Assembly: GCA_951799405.1 (NCBI GenBank)
Contig: OX637363.1
Span: forward strand, 5,580,001 to 5,644,000
Direction of reading: 5' to 3'
DNA: 64,000 bases
Origin: Agapetus fuscipes
Lineage: Eukaryota; Arthropoda; Insecta; Trichoptera; Glossosomatidae
Shown here piece by piece: positions 30,640-40,297 of this stretch (its first letter is position 1; the number at the start of each line of letters is the position of its first letter). The notes beneath the pieces are model-generated. The model ran no database searches. It saw nothing but the letters and a program-made list of their open reading frames with translations, and was not told the origin of the DNA. Position numbers and translations under genes: made by a program.

Positions 30640-31086
30640 TTTTTCTTTTTCATTACTTTTATTTTGTAATATTTTTGTATTTCTTTTATTGATTTTGAAA
30701 GTTTTTATTTTCATAGGTCTTTGAAGTAGAGGGATTTATTCAACTAATGGGACATGTTTGCAGCAGTTTCTGGTGTCCATAATACGCTTCATCTAGGAAA
30801 AGGAAGAAGAAGGTAACTAATGTATTTTTTTACATCAGCATCGAATCTCATAGTATCAATTTACAAGAGGTAGGTAACTATACTGCCATAGATACTTTAG
30901 GTATTTTAAAGGGAGGTGCCTACTTACAAGATATCATGATTCGTGCGTCAGCGATCCTATTGAAACTTATTGAAAAATTAAAAATATTATTTGTGAATAA
31001 TGAGCAATGTTTCTCAAACTTTAATGAACTAACATATGCTTTGAAATTTTAAATTTTGTATTTCTGCTTCTTTTGTCGTCTTAATC
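30640..31086. other. AT-rich unique DNA, nothing recognised
   Basis: No feature identified. Confidence 0.4.
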
Positions 31087-31240
31087 ATCACCCATACTTG
31101 AAAGATTGGTTCACTTTGCCAATGTCACCGTTGTTTCAGGGAAGGACGACAAGAGTTGCGGGGTGTATTTCCATTTGATATTTGGGTTTTTATATTGTAG
31201 GCTCACATGCAGCATGTGCAAGCGCGAACTTGTACTTGTC
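31087..31240 (+). repeat. RTE-1 LINE 3'-end copy lacking its terminus
   Basis: Starts at CACCCATACTTGAAAGATTG and stops after AAGCGCGAACTTGTACTTG. The usual tail is replaced by unrelated DNA. Confidence 0.7.
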
Positions 31241-32170
31241 CACTGTGTGCCGGACAGTCTGGTTCTCCATCCCATAGTCTCATCCTGGAAATGGCATCAA
31301 CCCCCATCTGGGCTGAAAGAAGTTGCAACGGCCTAAGTAGTTCATCATTGCATACATATGATTGAGCAGCTATTGTTTTGTTTCTTGTGCAACTTTCTGT
31401 ACCGTACATTTCTTTCTAAGGAATATATTTTAGAAAAGTAAAATGTTGCCATCGCTTGGATGCCTTGTTGTTCTGACGTCATTGGTCATCATGATGATTG
31501 TCTACTTATTGAGATTGATGATGAAGCGCCTCCACTTACAGTCATTGTCTCTAATTGTATGCTATTACCAGTGATCTAACCCATCTCCTGCCACTTGATG
31601 GAACTGGTAACAAGTGGTCGCTGCCGGCCCTTGATAATGATCAGCGAAATTGCAGTGAACGCTTGCGTGCACAACAAAAATATCGCATGTCGATCTATTG
31701 ACAATTTATGGTCATTAAACATTGATTTATCTTGTATTTTTAGATTTAAAATTGTCTGTTCAAGACATCCATACACGACTTTTATACCAAAGCGATATTT
31801 TGCTGACCTATAAAACTTTGGATAACCTTGTGAGAACGTAAAGAGTCAAATATGTACCTGTTCCAGTCTTATGGTTGACTGTTACTCCTTTTTCTGTTAT
31901 TTTATTTATTTATTGAATATCTGTTAGTGTGACCACTCTATCCATTCACCTTATTTCTCATAAAAAGAATCTAAGCTTGTATCAATTTCTGTCCATCTAA
32001 TATCTATAAACACATTTGAGTGTCCTTCTTCCGTCCTTAGAAATCAGTTGTAGTAACTGATTGTTAACATTTCTGAGAATGTTTTACTGATATCCTCTTG
32101 TTTTGTTCGTGATTTGTTTCATTTATCTTCTCGCTGTTCACGTGGTAACTCTATTTCCATTTTTGCTACG
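31241..32170. other. Unique DNA, nothing firmly recognised
   Basis: A minus-strand open frame at 31203-31409 (QLLSAQMGVDAISRMRLWDG) could be a fragment of a mobile-element ORF, but I cannot place it. Confidence 0.3.
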
Positions 32171-32540
32171 GTTATCCATAGCAGAGTTGCCTCCACTTCT
32201 CCTATCCTTGCGTACCTACCTTTTTGTTTCATTAAAATCCTTCCCACGTTTCATGCCTTTCCTTCGTTAACGTTTACTCGGCACATCTAATTCTTTCACA
32301 CTTTCAACAATTTGATCAAGCCAAAATCTTTATAAGAAAGTATAAAATTAAAAAAAACAACGAAGTTTTATTTCCACAGTTGAGCATTTACGTCACCTCG
32401 AGTACTTTCGACATGCCTTCCTCATTTTCAAGAGGACACTCCAAGCCCATAATCTTTCCTTTACACTTATTTCTTTTTACATTCCCTTTAAATACCCTTT
32501 TTGTCAATCCATCAATTCCTTCTACATGTCCAAAACATTT

Positions 32541-34591
32541 ATTTATTTATTTAATTATTTATTTATTTATTTATTAACGGCACTTAGTGCCTTTTACATG
32601 AAATGGTTACATAGTTTAAAAAATAACACAAATACATAAAAATACCAAAAAGATGTAAAGTATATGAAAGTAAAATGAAACAAATAAACACAATAACAAA
32701 AACTATATAAAAATAAGAATAAAAATCAAAGTTACTATCTAGAGAAAAAATATAAATCAAAAAATATAAATAAAAAATCAAATGAAATATACAAGCAACA
32801 GAAATAAAAACACTATGCATCCAAAAAGTACCTCAACAGAGCAGCTCTATACCTATCAAAGTTATTGTTGGGTGGGTCAAAGTCCAGTGTACAGGTATTA
32901 CCACTACGTTGAAGGCGATTTATGCAACTGTTATAATGTGCATTTGTATTGGAAGCTACAGGGCGATAAGGAACTATCTGACGAGATCCCTGTCGCGGAA
33001 CAAAAAAATTAATAGTTTCAAGCAACATCGGGCAATCTATTAGACCATTCTTAATTTTATAGAGTGTGAGTAAATCAATAATTTTTCTCCTATTAGACAA
33101 ACTAGTTAAATTAAGTAAGGAGTTAAGGAAGATGGGGTCAAAATTAGCAATAGGAATATTTAGTTTAAAATTAACGATTTTTAAAAATTTAGTATGAACT
33201 TTTTCAATATTGTCAATATGGACCGAGAAGTGAGGAGACCAGATGGTAGAACAGTATTCTAAAACGCTACGGACCAGTGAAGTATAAAGAATTTTTATTG
33301 TTTGTAAATCACGGAAATCTTTGGTAATTCGGAAAACAAAGCCAAGCATTTTCATACTTTTAGCGCGGATATCGTTAATGTGGGCGACAAATGAGAGTTT
33401 ATGATCAAACAGAACCCCCAAGTCAGAGATGACTAAAACATTATTTAATAAGTTATGATTAATAACATAATCTTTAATCAATGGGTTTTTTATTCTATAA
33501 AAACGCATCACTTGACATTTGGATATATTAAGATAAAGATGATTAAGTGAACACCAGTTATTTAATCTATCAAGTGTCGATTGTAGTTTAATACAATCGT
33601 TGATTGAGTCGATCTCACGAAAAATTTTAATGTCATCCGCAAACAAAAGTACATTACAGTCCTGGACAACATTAACAATATCGTCAATGAATAATAAAAA
33701 TAGCAGCGGACCAAGATGAGATCCCTGTGGGACACCACTAGTTTGTGTAAAAGGATCAGACTCAGAGTTATTTATTTTCACGATCAGGGAACGATTCATA
33801 ATATAACTCCTAATCCACAACAAAAAGCTACCAGATACTCCCATTGCTTCCAGTTTCGTAAGCAAGATATTGTGAGAAACTCTATCAAAAGCTTTAGCGA
33901 AATCTGTGTAAATAACATCGATCTGTTTACGTCTACCAAGAGCCCCCGACAAAAAATTCTCATAAGACATGAGATTAGTGGTCGTAGATCTATTGGGTAA
34001 AAAGCCATGTTGACAATTAGTTAAAGATCTAGTGACCACAAATCCAATTTTCGATAAAATCAGTTTTTCAAGCAGTTTGGGAATAGCCGAGAGCAAGTTA
34101 ATAGGTCTGTAGTTTGTGACATCCTTCCTATCCTTACCTTTGAATATTGGAGTGATGTAGGATGTCTTCCAGATAAGTGGAAAGCATCCAGAAGATATAG
34201 ATAAATTAAAAATAGTGCACAAAGGTTGTGTCAAACTAGAAGCACAATTCTTTAAAAAAAATGCCGGAACCCCATCAGGGCCAGGACAAGTTAAAGGTTT
34301 CATTAATTTTATACCTGATGTAACATCAGACACTTCAAATGACAAGCTCGAGAGCTGAAAATCAATGTGAGATGACAAATCAAAGGACTGACCAGTATTA
34401 TCAGTAGTAAAAACACTTTTAAAAAACGTAGCAAATAGGTTTGGTACTTCTCCCACATTATTATTAGATATAGTTTTCTGACTCTCATTTTTGAGAGATC
34501 GTGAATAATTGAAAATCTTTTTTACATCAGACCTAACAGACATTTCAATGCCATTAATATATTCATTATAACACGCTACCAAGATTTTCTT
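32541..34591 (-). mobile_element. Jockey-superfamily LINE, 5'-truncated
   Basis: CATTT lies on both sides (32536-32540 and 34592-34596). The minus-strand element ends in an (AAAT)n tail at 32541-32574, typical of target-primed retrotransposition. Only the reverse transcriptase ORF and about 230 bp of 3' UTR are present; the endonuclease and any first ORF are missing. At 2.05 kb, with an unbroken frame, it is fairly young. Confidence 0.85.
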
Positions 34592-34594
34592 CAT
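32813..34594 (-). CDS. Jockey-type reverse transcriptase, N-terminally truncated
   Basis: The frame is 593 codons and encodes a non-LTR reverse transcriptase. Visible landmarks are PGPDGVP (about residue 104), NYRPINLL (161), YTDFAKAFDRVSH (229), SGVPQGSHLGPLLF (286) and the catalytic FADD (318-321). Then come the thumb and a C-terminal tail ending near SCINRLQRSGN and FDRYRAALLRYFLD. The HL in place of the usual VL in the PQGS-x-LGPL motif is a small oddity. The apurinic-type endonuclease that should precede it is absent because the element is 5'-truncated. The first ATG lies in the target duplication, not in the element. The protein would copy RNA at nicked DNA, but this copy cannot cut its own target. 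Confidence 0.9.
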   Translation of the reverse strand: MKKILVACYNEYINGIEMSVRSDVKKIFNYSRSLKNESQKTISNNNVGEVPNLFATFFKSVFTTDNTGQSFDLSSHIDFQLSSLSFEVSDVTSGIKLMKPLTCPGPDGVPAFFLKNCASSLTQPLCTIFNLSISSGCFPLIWKTSYITPIFKGKDRKDVTNYRPINLLSAIPKLLEKLILSKIGFVVTRSLTNCQHGFLPNRSTTTNLMSYENFLSGALGRRKQIDVIYTDFAKAFDRVSHNILLTKLEAMGVSGSFLLWIRSYIMNRSLIVKINNSESDPFTQTSGVPQGSHLGPLLFLLFIDDIVNVVQDCNVLLFADDIKIFREIDSINDCIKLQSTLDRLNNWCSLNHLYLNISKCQVMRFYRIKNPLIKDYVINHNLLNNVLVISDLGVLFDHKLSFVAHINDIRAKSMKMLGFVFRITKDFRDLQTIKILYTSLVRSVLEYCSTIWSPHFSVHIDNIEKVHTKFLKIVNFKLNIPIANFDPIFLNSLLNLTSLSNRRKIIDLLTLYKIKNGLIDCPMLLETINFFVPRQGSRQIVPYRPVASNTNAHYNSCINRLQRSGNTCTLDFDPPNNNFDRYRAALLRYFLDA

Positions 34595-34735
34595 TTCATC
34601 ACATTATTCTTTAACTTTACTTTAACATCCTCTTTCAGCTTGTGTATTTGTTTAACCCATTCATTTCTAATTAATTCTATTTCTTAGAGTTTTTCCTGTG
34701 TTTTATTTCTTAAATAGTTTTAATTTGCTACCATA

Positions 34736-35009
34736 AATAAGAATGAAGTTCTTGTTGAATCGTCAATTTATAATCCAGTATTAACCAGTAGAGCCACATA
34801 AACAATGTCCACATGAATATTGATGTGATTTTAACTGACACAATGATGACGACGGTATTGTCGTGCTTGCGGTACGCAGTTTCCATGACAATGACAATCA
34901 TGTCTCACCAGATCGTCTGCGGGATTGTATTATATTTACGTTCACAATAGATGCTGTGGAGCAAAGTCCAGGGTTAGAGGGTGTGTACTTTGAATGGTTC
35001 ACATTTTGC
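34736..35009. other. Unique DNA, nothing recognised
   Basis: No feature identified. Confidence 0.4.
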
Positions 35010-35290
35010 TATTATGATGATGATGGATGATTTATTTCCAGTGGCGCCGTTTAATGATCACAGACCATCTCTAATGGCTCTTCGAAAACAGAATTTTCTT
35101 AAGCCCTCTTCTAAAGGTGATGGTGGGATGGTCAGAGCGAAGGTCGACAGGCAGCTTGTTCCAGGCAACTGGCCCAGCTACCCCAAAGCTCCTGTCCGCA
35201 TAATTACAGGTATTTGCTCTTATGGGTTCTTTGACCCTGTTGACAGCAGTAGAGGCAGAGCACAGTGGTCGCCTTGTAGCACTATCACCT
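35010..35290 (-). pseudogene. CR1/L2-like LINE, C-terminus and 3' tail
   Basis: The minus frame reads SFGVAGPVAWNKLPVDLRS, then DHPTITFRRGLKKILFSKSH and a stop. This is the S-F-x-x-x-G-P-x-x-W-N-x-L-P-x-x-L-R...F-x-x-x-L-K-x-x-L-F ending typical of CR1/L2-type LINE proteins. The tail reads TTAAACGGCGCCACTGGAAA, TAAATCATCC and (ATC)n. It closely matches the end of SINE-A. Confidence 0.75.
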
Positions 35291-35299
35291 GTTAGATGG

Positions 35300-35785
35300 C
35301 GTTGCTTGTAGCAAGCATCTTTGCGTATACTTCGGGAATTTCAATGTTGCCGAGAAACAATTCGTGTAGATTGTTTTTGCTTATTATTCAATTAAAAATT
35401 CAAAGAAAATAACACATATTTTAACACTATGTATTTGGTTTTCCAATTATACATAGAGATTAGATTTTCCGATAAGCAACTAGGAAACGGTTTTTTCACA
35501 TTGCTAGCTCCGCATAGATTTTCTTTAGTTAGCAACTTGCAGTTATTTTTATATATATTTATGTATTACACATACCTATTAAAGTTATTTTCCAACCACA
35601 ATAATATTATAGACTGGTTTCACGTGCAGATCTTTTTAAATTTATTTTTCCATTTCCGTTTTTTTCCACTACAACATTATGCACATGCGATTGGTACTAA
35701 TTTATTGCAAAAATATAGTAAAACAGGAAATTGAAAAAATATTCATATGTGGAGCATTTATTTATAACCAGTCTGTAGTCCTGTA
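35300..35785. other. AT-rich unique DNA, nothing recognised
   Basis: A 101-codon T-rich open frame at 35429-35734 shows only low-complexity hydrophobic residues; I treat it as chance. Confidence 0.4.
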
Positions 35786-35789
35786 GTTG

Positions 35790-36095
35790 ACCGGTCCGTA
35801 GTTCAGTGGTAACACTTCGGACTCGTAAATGGAGGGTTGTGGGTTCGAATCCCACCGGAGCACAAAAATATACCATTTATATTTTCAAATATGCTCTTCG
35901 CTGGGTGGAGGCGCATCTGCGGAGGTACCGGCCACCCCTAGTGGAACGGCGGCAGGATACAGTACAGTACAGTACAGCTGGGTGGAAAAATTCATAAATC
36001 TTACCAAAGACCGGTCACTAAAAGGTCCATCAAGCCTTACAGCAACTGGGTCTTGCTTGAGTATAGGCGCTTTGTAGCGACGACCAAGATCGTAA
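35790..36095 (+). repeat. SINE-A, short form, carrying a 67-bp LINE insertion
   Basis: The head ACCGGTCCGTAGTTCAGTGG and B box GGGTTCGAATCCCACCGG are followed by the body to GACCAAGATCGTAAAC. The body is interrupted after TTCGCTGGGTGGA by an RTE-2 terminus. Confidence 0.8.
35910..35976 (+). repeat. Extremely short RTE-2 LINE insertion with 10-bp target duplication
   Basis: GCTGGGTGGA occurs at 35900-35909 and 35977-35986. Between them lie 67 bp: the last bases of RTE-2 (GGAGGTACCGGCCACCCCTA) and a tail of AGTAC units. Confidence 0.9.
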
Positions 36096-36177
36096 ACACC
36101 TCTGCGGCACTACAACAAGTGCCATAGACCCCTAGAGTCTCTGAAATCTAGGAAGTCTCCAGAACAGGATTTCTTAA
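36096..36177 (-). repeat. Piece of hAT-2 interior next to SINE-A
   Basis: AAGTGCCATAGACC, CTAGAGTCTCTGAAATCTAG and GATTTCTTAAAAAA match 16120-16205 (inverse orientation), including the exact junction with a SINE-A ending CTCGTAAA. Confidence 0.6.
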
Positions 36178-36184
36178 AAAAAAA

Positions 36185-36450
36185 AACCGTCTGTAGTCTA
36201 GTGGTTAACGCCTCAGACTCGTAATACGAAGGTCATGGGTCTGTTTCCCGTTGGAGCACCCCAAGATTATCACCAAATTTTCAAATTATGCTCTTTGCTG
36301 GGTATAAAATTCATGTGCCTTTACTTTACTAAATACCAAATCACACAAGGTTTATCCAACCTTACGGCAACTGAGTCCAGTCTGGCGCTAAAACTCAAGA
36401 GGGCTCTTGAGGTGTGATTGCACATGAGAACAGCGCTCATGAAATAAGTC
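36185..36450 (+). repeat. SINE-A, diverged
   Basis: Head CCGTCTGTAGTCTAGTGGTT, B box eroded (GGGTCTGTTTCCCG), full 3' end GAGGGCTCTTGAGGTGTGAT and CAGCGCTCATGAAATAAG. Confidence 0.8.
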
Positions 36451-36507
36451 AGGGCAAGAAAACAAAGTACTAAAATCTAAACTATCTTATATATAAAAAA
36501 AAGTATC

Positions 36508-36710
36508 TAATCTAATTATTTACAAAGATACGTAACATTAAGGATTCACATTATATGCATTTTCCCAAGCAGACACGTATTAATTCGCGCGTGAACGTAC
36601 AATATAAAAACCCAAATCTCAAATGAACATAAAACCTGCTACTCTTGCCGACCTTTCCTGAAACCGGGGTGGCATTGGCAAAGTGAACCATTTTCCATAG
36701 CATGAGGTTT
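36508..36710 (-). repeat. RTE-1 LINE 3'-end copy
   Basis: Runs from ATCTAATTATTTACAAAGAT to AACCATTTTCCATAGCATG, with a deletion near the AATTCGCGCG block. Confidence 0.75.
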
Positions 36711-36767
36711 CGCCACTGCGGTGTATTTATGTTTCCTGTTAAATAAATACCATCATTTTTTTTCCAG

Positions 36768-36874
36768 GTTCAAGTGCTGTGTTACAATGGCAGATCAATG
36801 GTTGAAGAAAATGGTTGGTGCCAACATTTCTATAAAGATTTTTCATCAATGGTTGACGACAACTTAAGGAAGTG
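36768..36874 (+). CDS. Probable internal host exon, unidentified gene
   Basis: A T-rich tract ending TTTTTTTTCCAG precedes, and GTGAGTAA follows, giving good acceptor and donor signals. The 107 bases between them are open in one frame and read VQVLCYNGRSMVEENGWCQH, then FYKDFSSMVDDNLRK with two bases left over (phase 2). The composition (W, C, H, D-D) looks like real protein, unlike the chance frames around it. I do not recognise the family. Neighbouring exons are not visible; the flanks are RTE-1 at left and MITE-2 at right, as expected of introns in a repeat-rich genome. An alternative is an isolated exon relic of a pseudogene, or chance. Confidence 0.5.
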
Positions 36875-36929
36875 GTGAGTAAACTATAATATTTTAATTG
36901 AAAAAAAAAAATTATAAATTCTCCCTACA

Positions 36930-37219
36930 GGGGCTGTCCTAATATTACGTCATTCGCATTAAGGGGGGGGGGGAGTCTGGTCTGCGGATGATGGCAAATG
37001 ATGTACGAGTACCAAAAGTGACGTCGTTCTTGTAAATACCAATTTCTACAAAATATACAAAATATTATGTAAGTTATATAACATTATAAATTATTAAGCT
37101 CATCCATTATTACAGCAAGAGGGGGAGGGGGGGTCATTAGATAATGACTATCGGATGATTGTAAGGGGGGGGGGGTCGAAAATCGGCCAAAATCGATGAC
37201 GTAATTTATGGACGGCGCC
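36930..37219. mobile_element. MITE-2 copy 2
   Basis: Ends GGGGCTGTCCTAATATTACG and its inverse ending GGACGGCGCC, with ACA duplicated at 36927-36929 and 37220-37222. It lies about 55 bases after the putative exon donor, so it would be intronic. Confidence 0.9.
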
Positions 37220-37404
37220 ACAGGACGAAGTGACCAACTAACAAAATGTTAAAGAAAATTATTTAAAAAAATACTCCTTTTAAATTGTGCTTTGTAAATT
37301 ACGATTGGAAATCCCTTTACTTTTTTTTTCCAAAGTCTCAAGTCAAGTCTCTTCAATGCTCTTTATAGCTCAACACCGCGAGTATAAAACGTTTACAAAT
37401 TACA

Positions 37405-37884
37405 TAACGCAAACGCAACTGAGCTACAAATATAGCGTAACTTCTTGCGTACATGTGGCGATTCGGGACCAATTTATTTTTACGGGTAAGGGGGCCGGCT
37501 TCACACCAATCGTTAACAGTTGAAGTGGGGGTTTTCCAGCTCCTGGAGAGACTGGTTCTTATTTCTTGTAAAGGTTGAGTACACCTTGGGATTGAACCCT
37601 TGCTCTCGGCATGTAATGCATGCATTCTACCAACTGAGCTATCGGCCGGACTTTTTACGAGCTTGGTCGTCACTTTCACACGCCGATTCTCAAGCAAGAC
37701 CAAGTTACTGTAAGGCTGGATGGTCCTTTTGATGACCGGTCTTTGGTAAAGGTTTATGAATTTTCAACCCAGCGAAGAGCAAATTTGAAAATCGAAATGG
37801 TATTTTTTTGTGCTCCGCCGAGATTCGAACCCACAACCTTCCATTCACGAGTCCGAAGTGTTACCACTGGACCACGGAACGGTC
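37405..37884 (-). repeat. SINE-A/SINE-B heterodimer
   Basis: Complete on the minus strand: SINE-A head near 37884, junction GCTCGTAAAAAGTCCGGCCG near 37645, and SINE-B to TAGCTCAGTTGCG and a further GCG repeat. Confidence 0.85.
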
Positions 37885-38530
37885 ATGATTTTTGGTTTTC
37901 GGTACATACTCGATCACTTCTCCACGACAATACGATAAGTATTCCACAGTTTATAGAAATGCATTTTTATCATCGATTTTATTGCTTATCGGAATTTAAA
38001 AAAGAAATATCGTAAACTTCCTCAATCAACTAAAAACTTGCCAAGGCTAAAACAACAATAATAAACATGTTTGAAAATCTTTATTATACCTACTAAACAT
38101 GAGGAGTTATCGCTCGAATTTATATTTTTATTTTCGTATTAGAGATGCTGTGAGAAAAATAAATAACTTTTATTTATGCACTTCGTATTGCGTATATATC
38201 TAGAGAGTCAAATGACACGAGAGAACTTCCATGTCATATTTTTCTCATGTTTAATTTATTTCATTCGGATGTTGTGTGCAAGACGCACATACAAAACTAT
38301 ATATTTTTTCAAGTGGCATTAGAATTTGAGGTAAATGACCGCCTTTTAAATCTTACTCTCTTGCCGGGTCAACACAAAACATTTGATCAAAAGCTCAACC
38401 ACGGATTATCGTTGTGTGAAAAATTAACATATTGTGGGCGGATGAGCCATAGATTTTCTGTTTGTGAAAAACACCGTGATAATCTTAAGTCATTCCCCTA
38501 GGGGTGGCGAAAAATTGACTTTTTTTTTAT
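37885..38530. other. Unique AT-rich DNA, nothing recognised
   Basis: An 84-codon open frame at 38247-38501 shows no known motif or splice context. Confidence 0.4.
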
Positions 38531-38532
38531 TT

Positions 38533-38830
38533 AAATCTAAATCTAAATCTAAATCTAAGCTGCAAGGATATGCATCATTTGAAATTCATATCAAATGCAT
38601 TCCCACAAGCAGACACGTATAATTTCGCGCTCACACATGCCGAATGTGGACCTGCAATATAAAAACCCAATTCTCAAATGGACGTAAGCCCTGCAACTCT
38701 TGCCGACCTTCCCTGAAACAGAGGTGACATTGGCAAAGTGAACCATTTTTTACAGTATGGGTGGTCAGCCTCATACCAACCTATAAGTCAAGGAATATAA
38801 GCAATTAATTACATTTGAGTATAACAAAAA
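38533..38830 (-). repeat. RTE-1 LINE 3'-end copy with hexameric tail
   Basis: The tail is (TTTAGA)n rather than (TTAGA)n. The rest is close to consensus and extends a little into the upstream UTR (AATATAAGCAATTAATTACA). Confidence 0.85.
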
Positions 38831-39154
38831 ACAAATATTCACTGAACAATTAAACAGTAAATAAATTGCACAGAATCTGTACTCGACTTTCTTGCAAAAA
38901 TTTACCCACTGTATGACGTATGTAAAGCTAGAATCATCTACCAGCTTATGCCGTTTCAATAAAAATGTAATATATCAATAATAAATCAATTTTATTCCAC
39001 CGCGGTGTGTACCTGCATACTCGTACAATATGGATATAGGCATATAAATACTTAAATGAATATAAATATTTTGTTGATTTATTTGAAAAAGTACCAATTA
39101 CACAAGAAAGATCCTCGACTCATAGGTTGGTATGAAGCTGACCTCAGTACTGTA

Positions 39155-39772
39155 CTGTACTGTATCCTGCCACCGTTTCATTAGGGGTGGCCGGTACCTC
39201 CGCAGATGCGCCTCCACTTTTTGCTGTCATCACCTTTTTCATACATACTCTTCTCTTATTCTCACTCTGCAGAATCCATTATTTCGCAATCTCACCTATT
39301 TGGTCTAACCATTCTTTCCTCAGCCTTCCCCTTCTGCGCTTTCCTCTGACATTTCCTTTGTACACTTTCTTCGTTAGTTGTTCATCATCCTTTCTTTCAA
39401 GATGTCTGAACCATCTCATCGTACTTTTTTGTACTTTCATTCTCATATTCTCTTTTATACCACACTCGTTCATCACTCAAGCATTACGTACTCTATCACT
39501 CAGTGTCTTTCCAGCCATTGCTCTCAGGTAAGCCATTTCAACCGTACTTACATACTTTACTCAGCTCACATTCATTAAGCCTCACTTCCACCAACCAATA
39601 TGCCATTGTGGACCGCCGATCTCATATTCTTCGTAAGTTTCCTATTTCTTGCAATTCTTCCAATCGTTTCCATTACACTTCTTCCTCTACTAGCGCGCTT
39701 TTCCAATTATTTCGTCAATTTCGCATTCGACTCAAATTTGCTTCCCAGATAATCAAATTCTTTCACGACCTC
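39155..39772 (-). pseudogene. RTE-2 LINE 3' third
   Basis: Broken minus-strand frames read MNECGIKENMRMKVQKSTMR, WFRHLERKDDEQLTKKVYKG and NVRGKRRRGRLRKEWLDQIG. The last 3' bases are GGCCACCCCTAATGAAACGG and a tail of TACAG units (39157-39172). Confidence 0.8.
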
Positions 39773-39775
39773 CAT

Positions 39776-40030
39776 TCCTTGACTTATAGGTTGGTATGAG
39801 GCTGACCACCCATACTGTAAAAAATGGTTCACTTTGCCAATGTCACCCCTGTTTCAGGGAAGGTCGGCAAAAGTTGTGGGGCTTATGTTCATTTGAGGTT
39901 TGGATTTTATTTGTAAGTACACTTTCAGCATTTGTAAGCGCGAACTACACTTGTTGGTTTGTGGGCATACATCTGAGAGCTTTAAATGAATATATCCTTG
40001 CAACTTAGATTATAGATTATAGATTATTAT
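39776..40030 (+). repeat. RTE-1 LINE 3'-end copy, near consensus
   Basis: TTCCTTGACTTATAGGTTGG to CTTGCAACTTAGATTATAG with a duplicated tail unit. It abuts the RTE-2 fragment. Confidence 0.85.
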
Positions 40031-40084
40031 AGACCTCCACTCTTTTTTCATTCAGTCTTTATCTCAATTTTCTCGCATTTCTCA

Positions 40085-40297
40085 GTCCTCCCAAAGTGTA
40101 AAAAATAATTCACTTTGTCAATGTCACCCCTGTTTCAAGGAAGGTCGGCAAGAGTTGCAAGTTTTATGTTTAATTTGTAAGTACAAATTCAGCATTCGTT
40201 AGCGCGAACTTACACATACCTGTTTGTGGGCATGCATTTCATATTAGTTTTGAATGTTTATATTTCATTGCAACTTATATTCTAGATTATTATAGAT
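40085..40297 (+). repeat. RTE-1 LINE 3'-end copy, diverged
   Basis: GTAAAAAATAATTCACTTTG to TTGCAACTTATATTCTAGAT, with small deletions. Confidence 0.75.

Larger units (their letters stand above)
32175..34735 (-). pseudogene. RTE-2 LINE fragment split by the Jockey-type element
   Basis: The 3' part (32175-32540) carries decayed ORF-tail words and the fragment read as GHVEGIDGLTKRVFKGNVKG-like frames. The upstream part (34592-34735) matches the segment around NEWVKQIHKLKEDVKVKLKN. The pieces join across the Jockey insert at the same place where the uninterrupted copy near 41850-41880 reads TGTCCAAACCATCGCATCAC. Confidence 0.7.
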
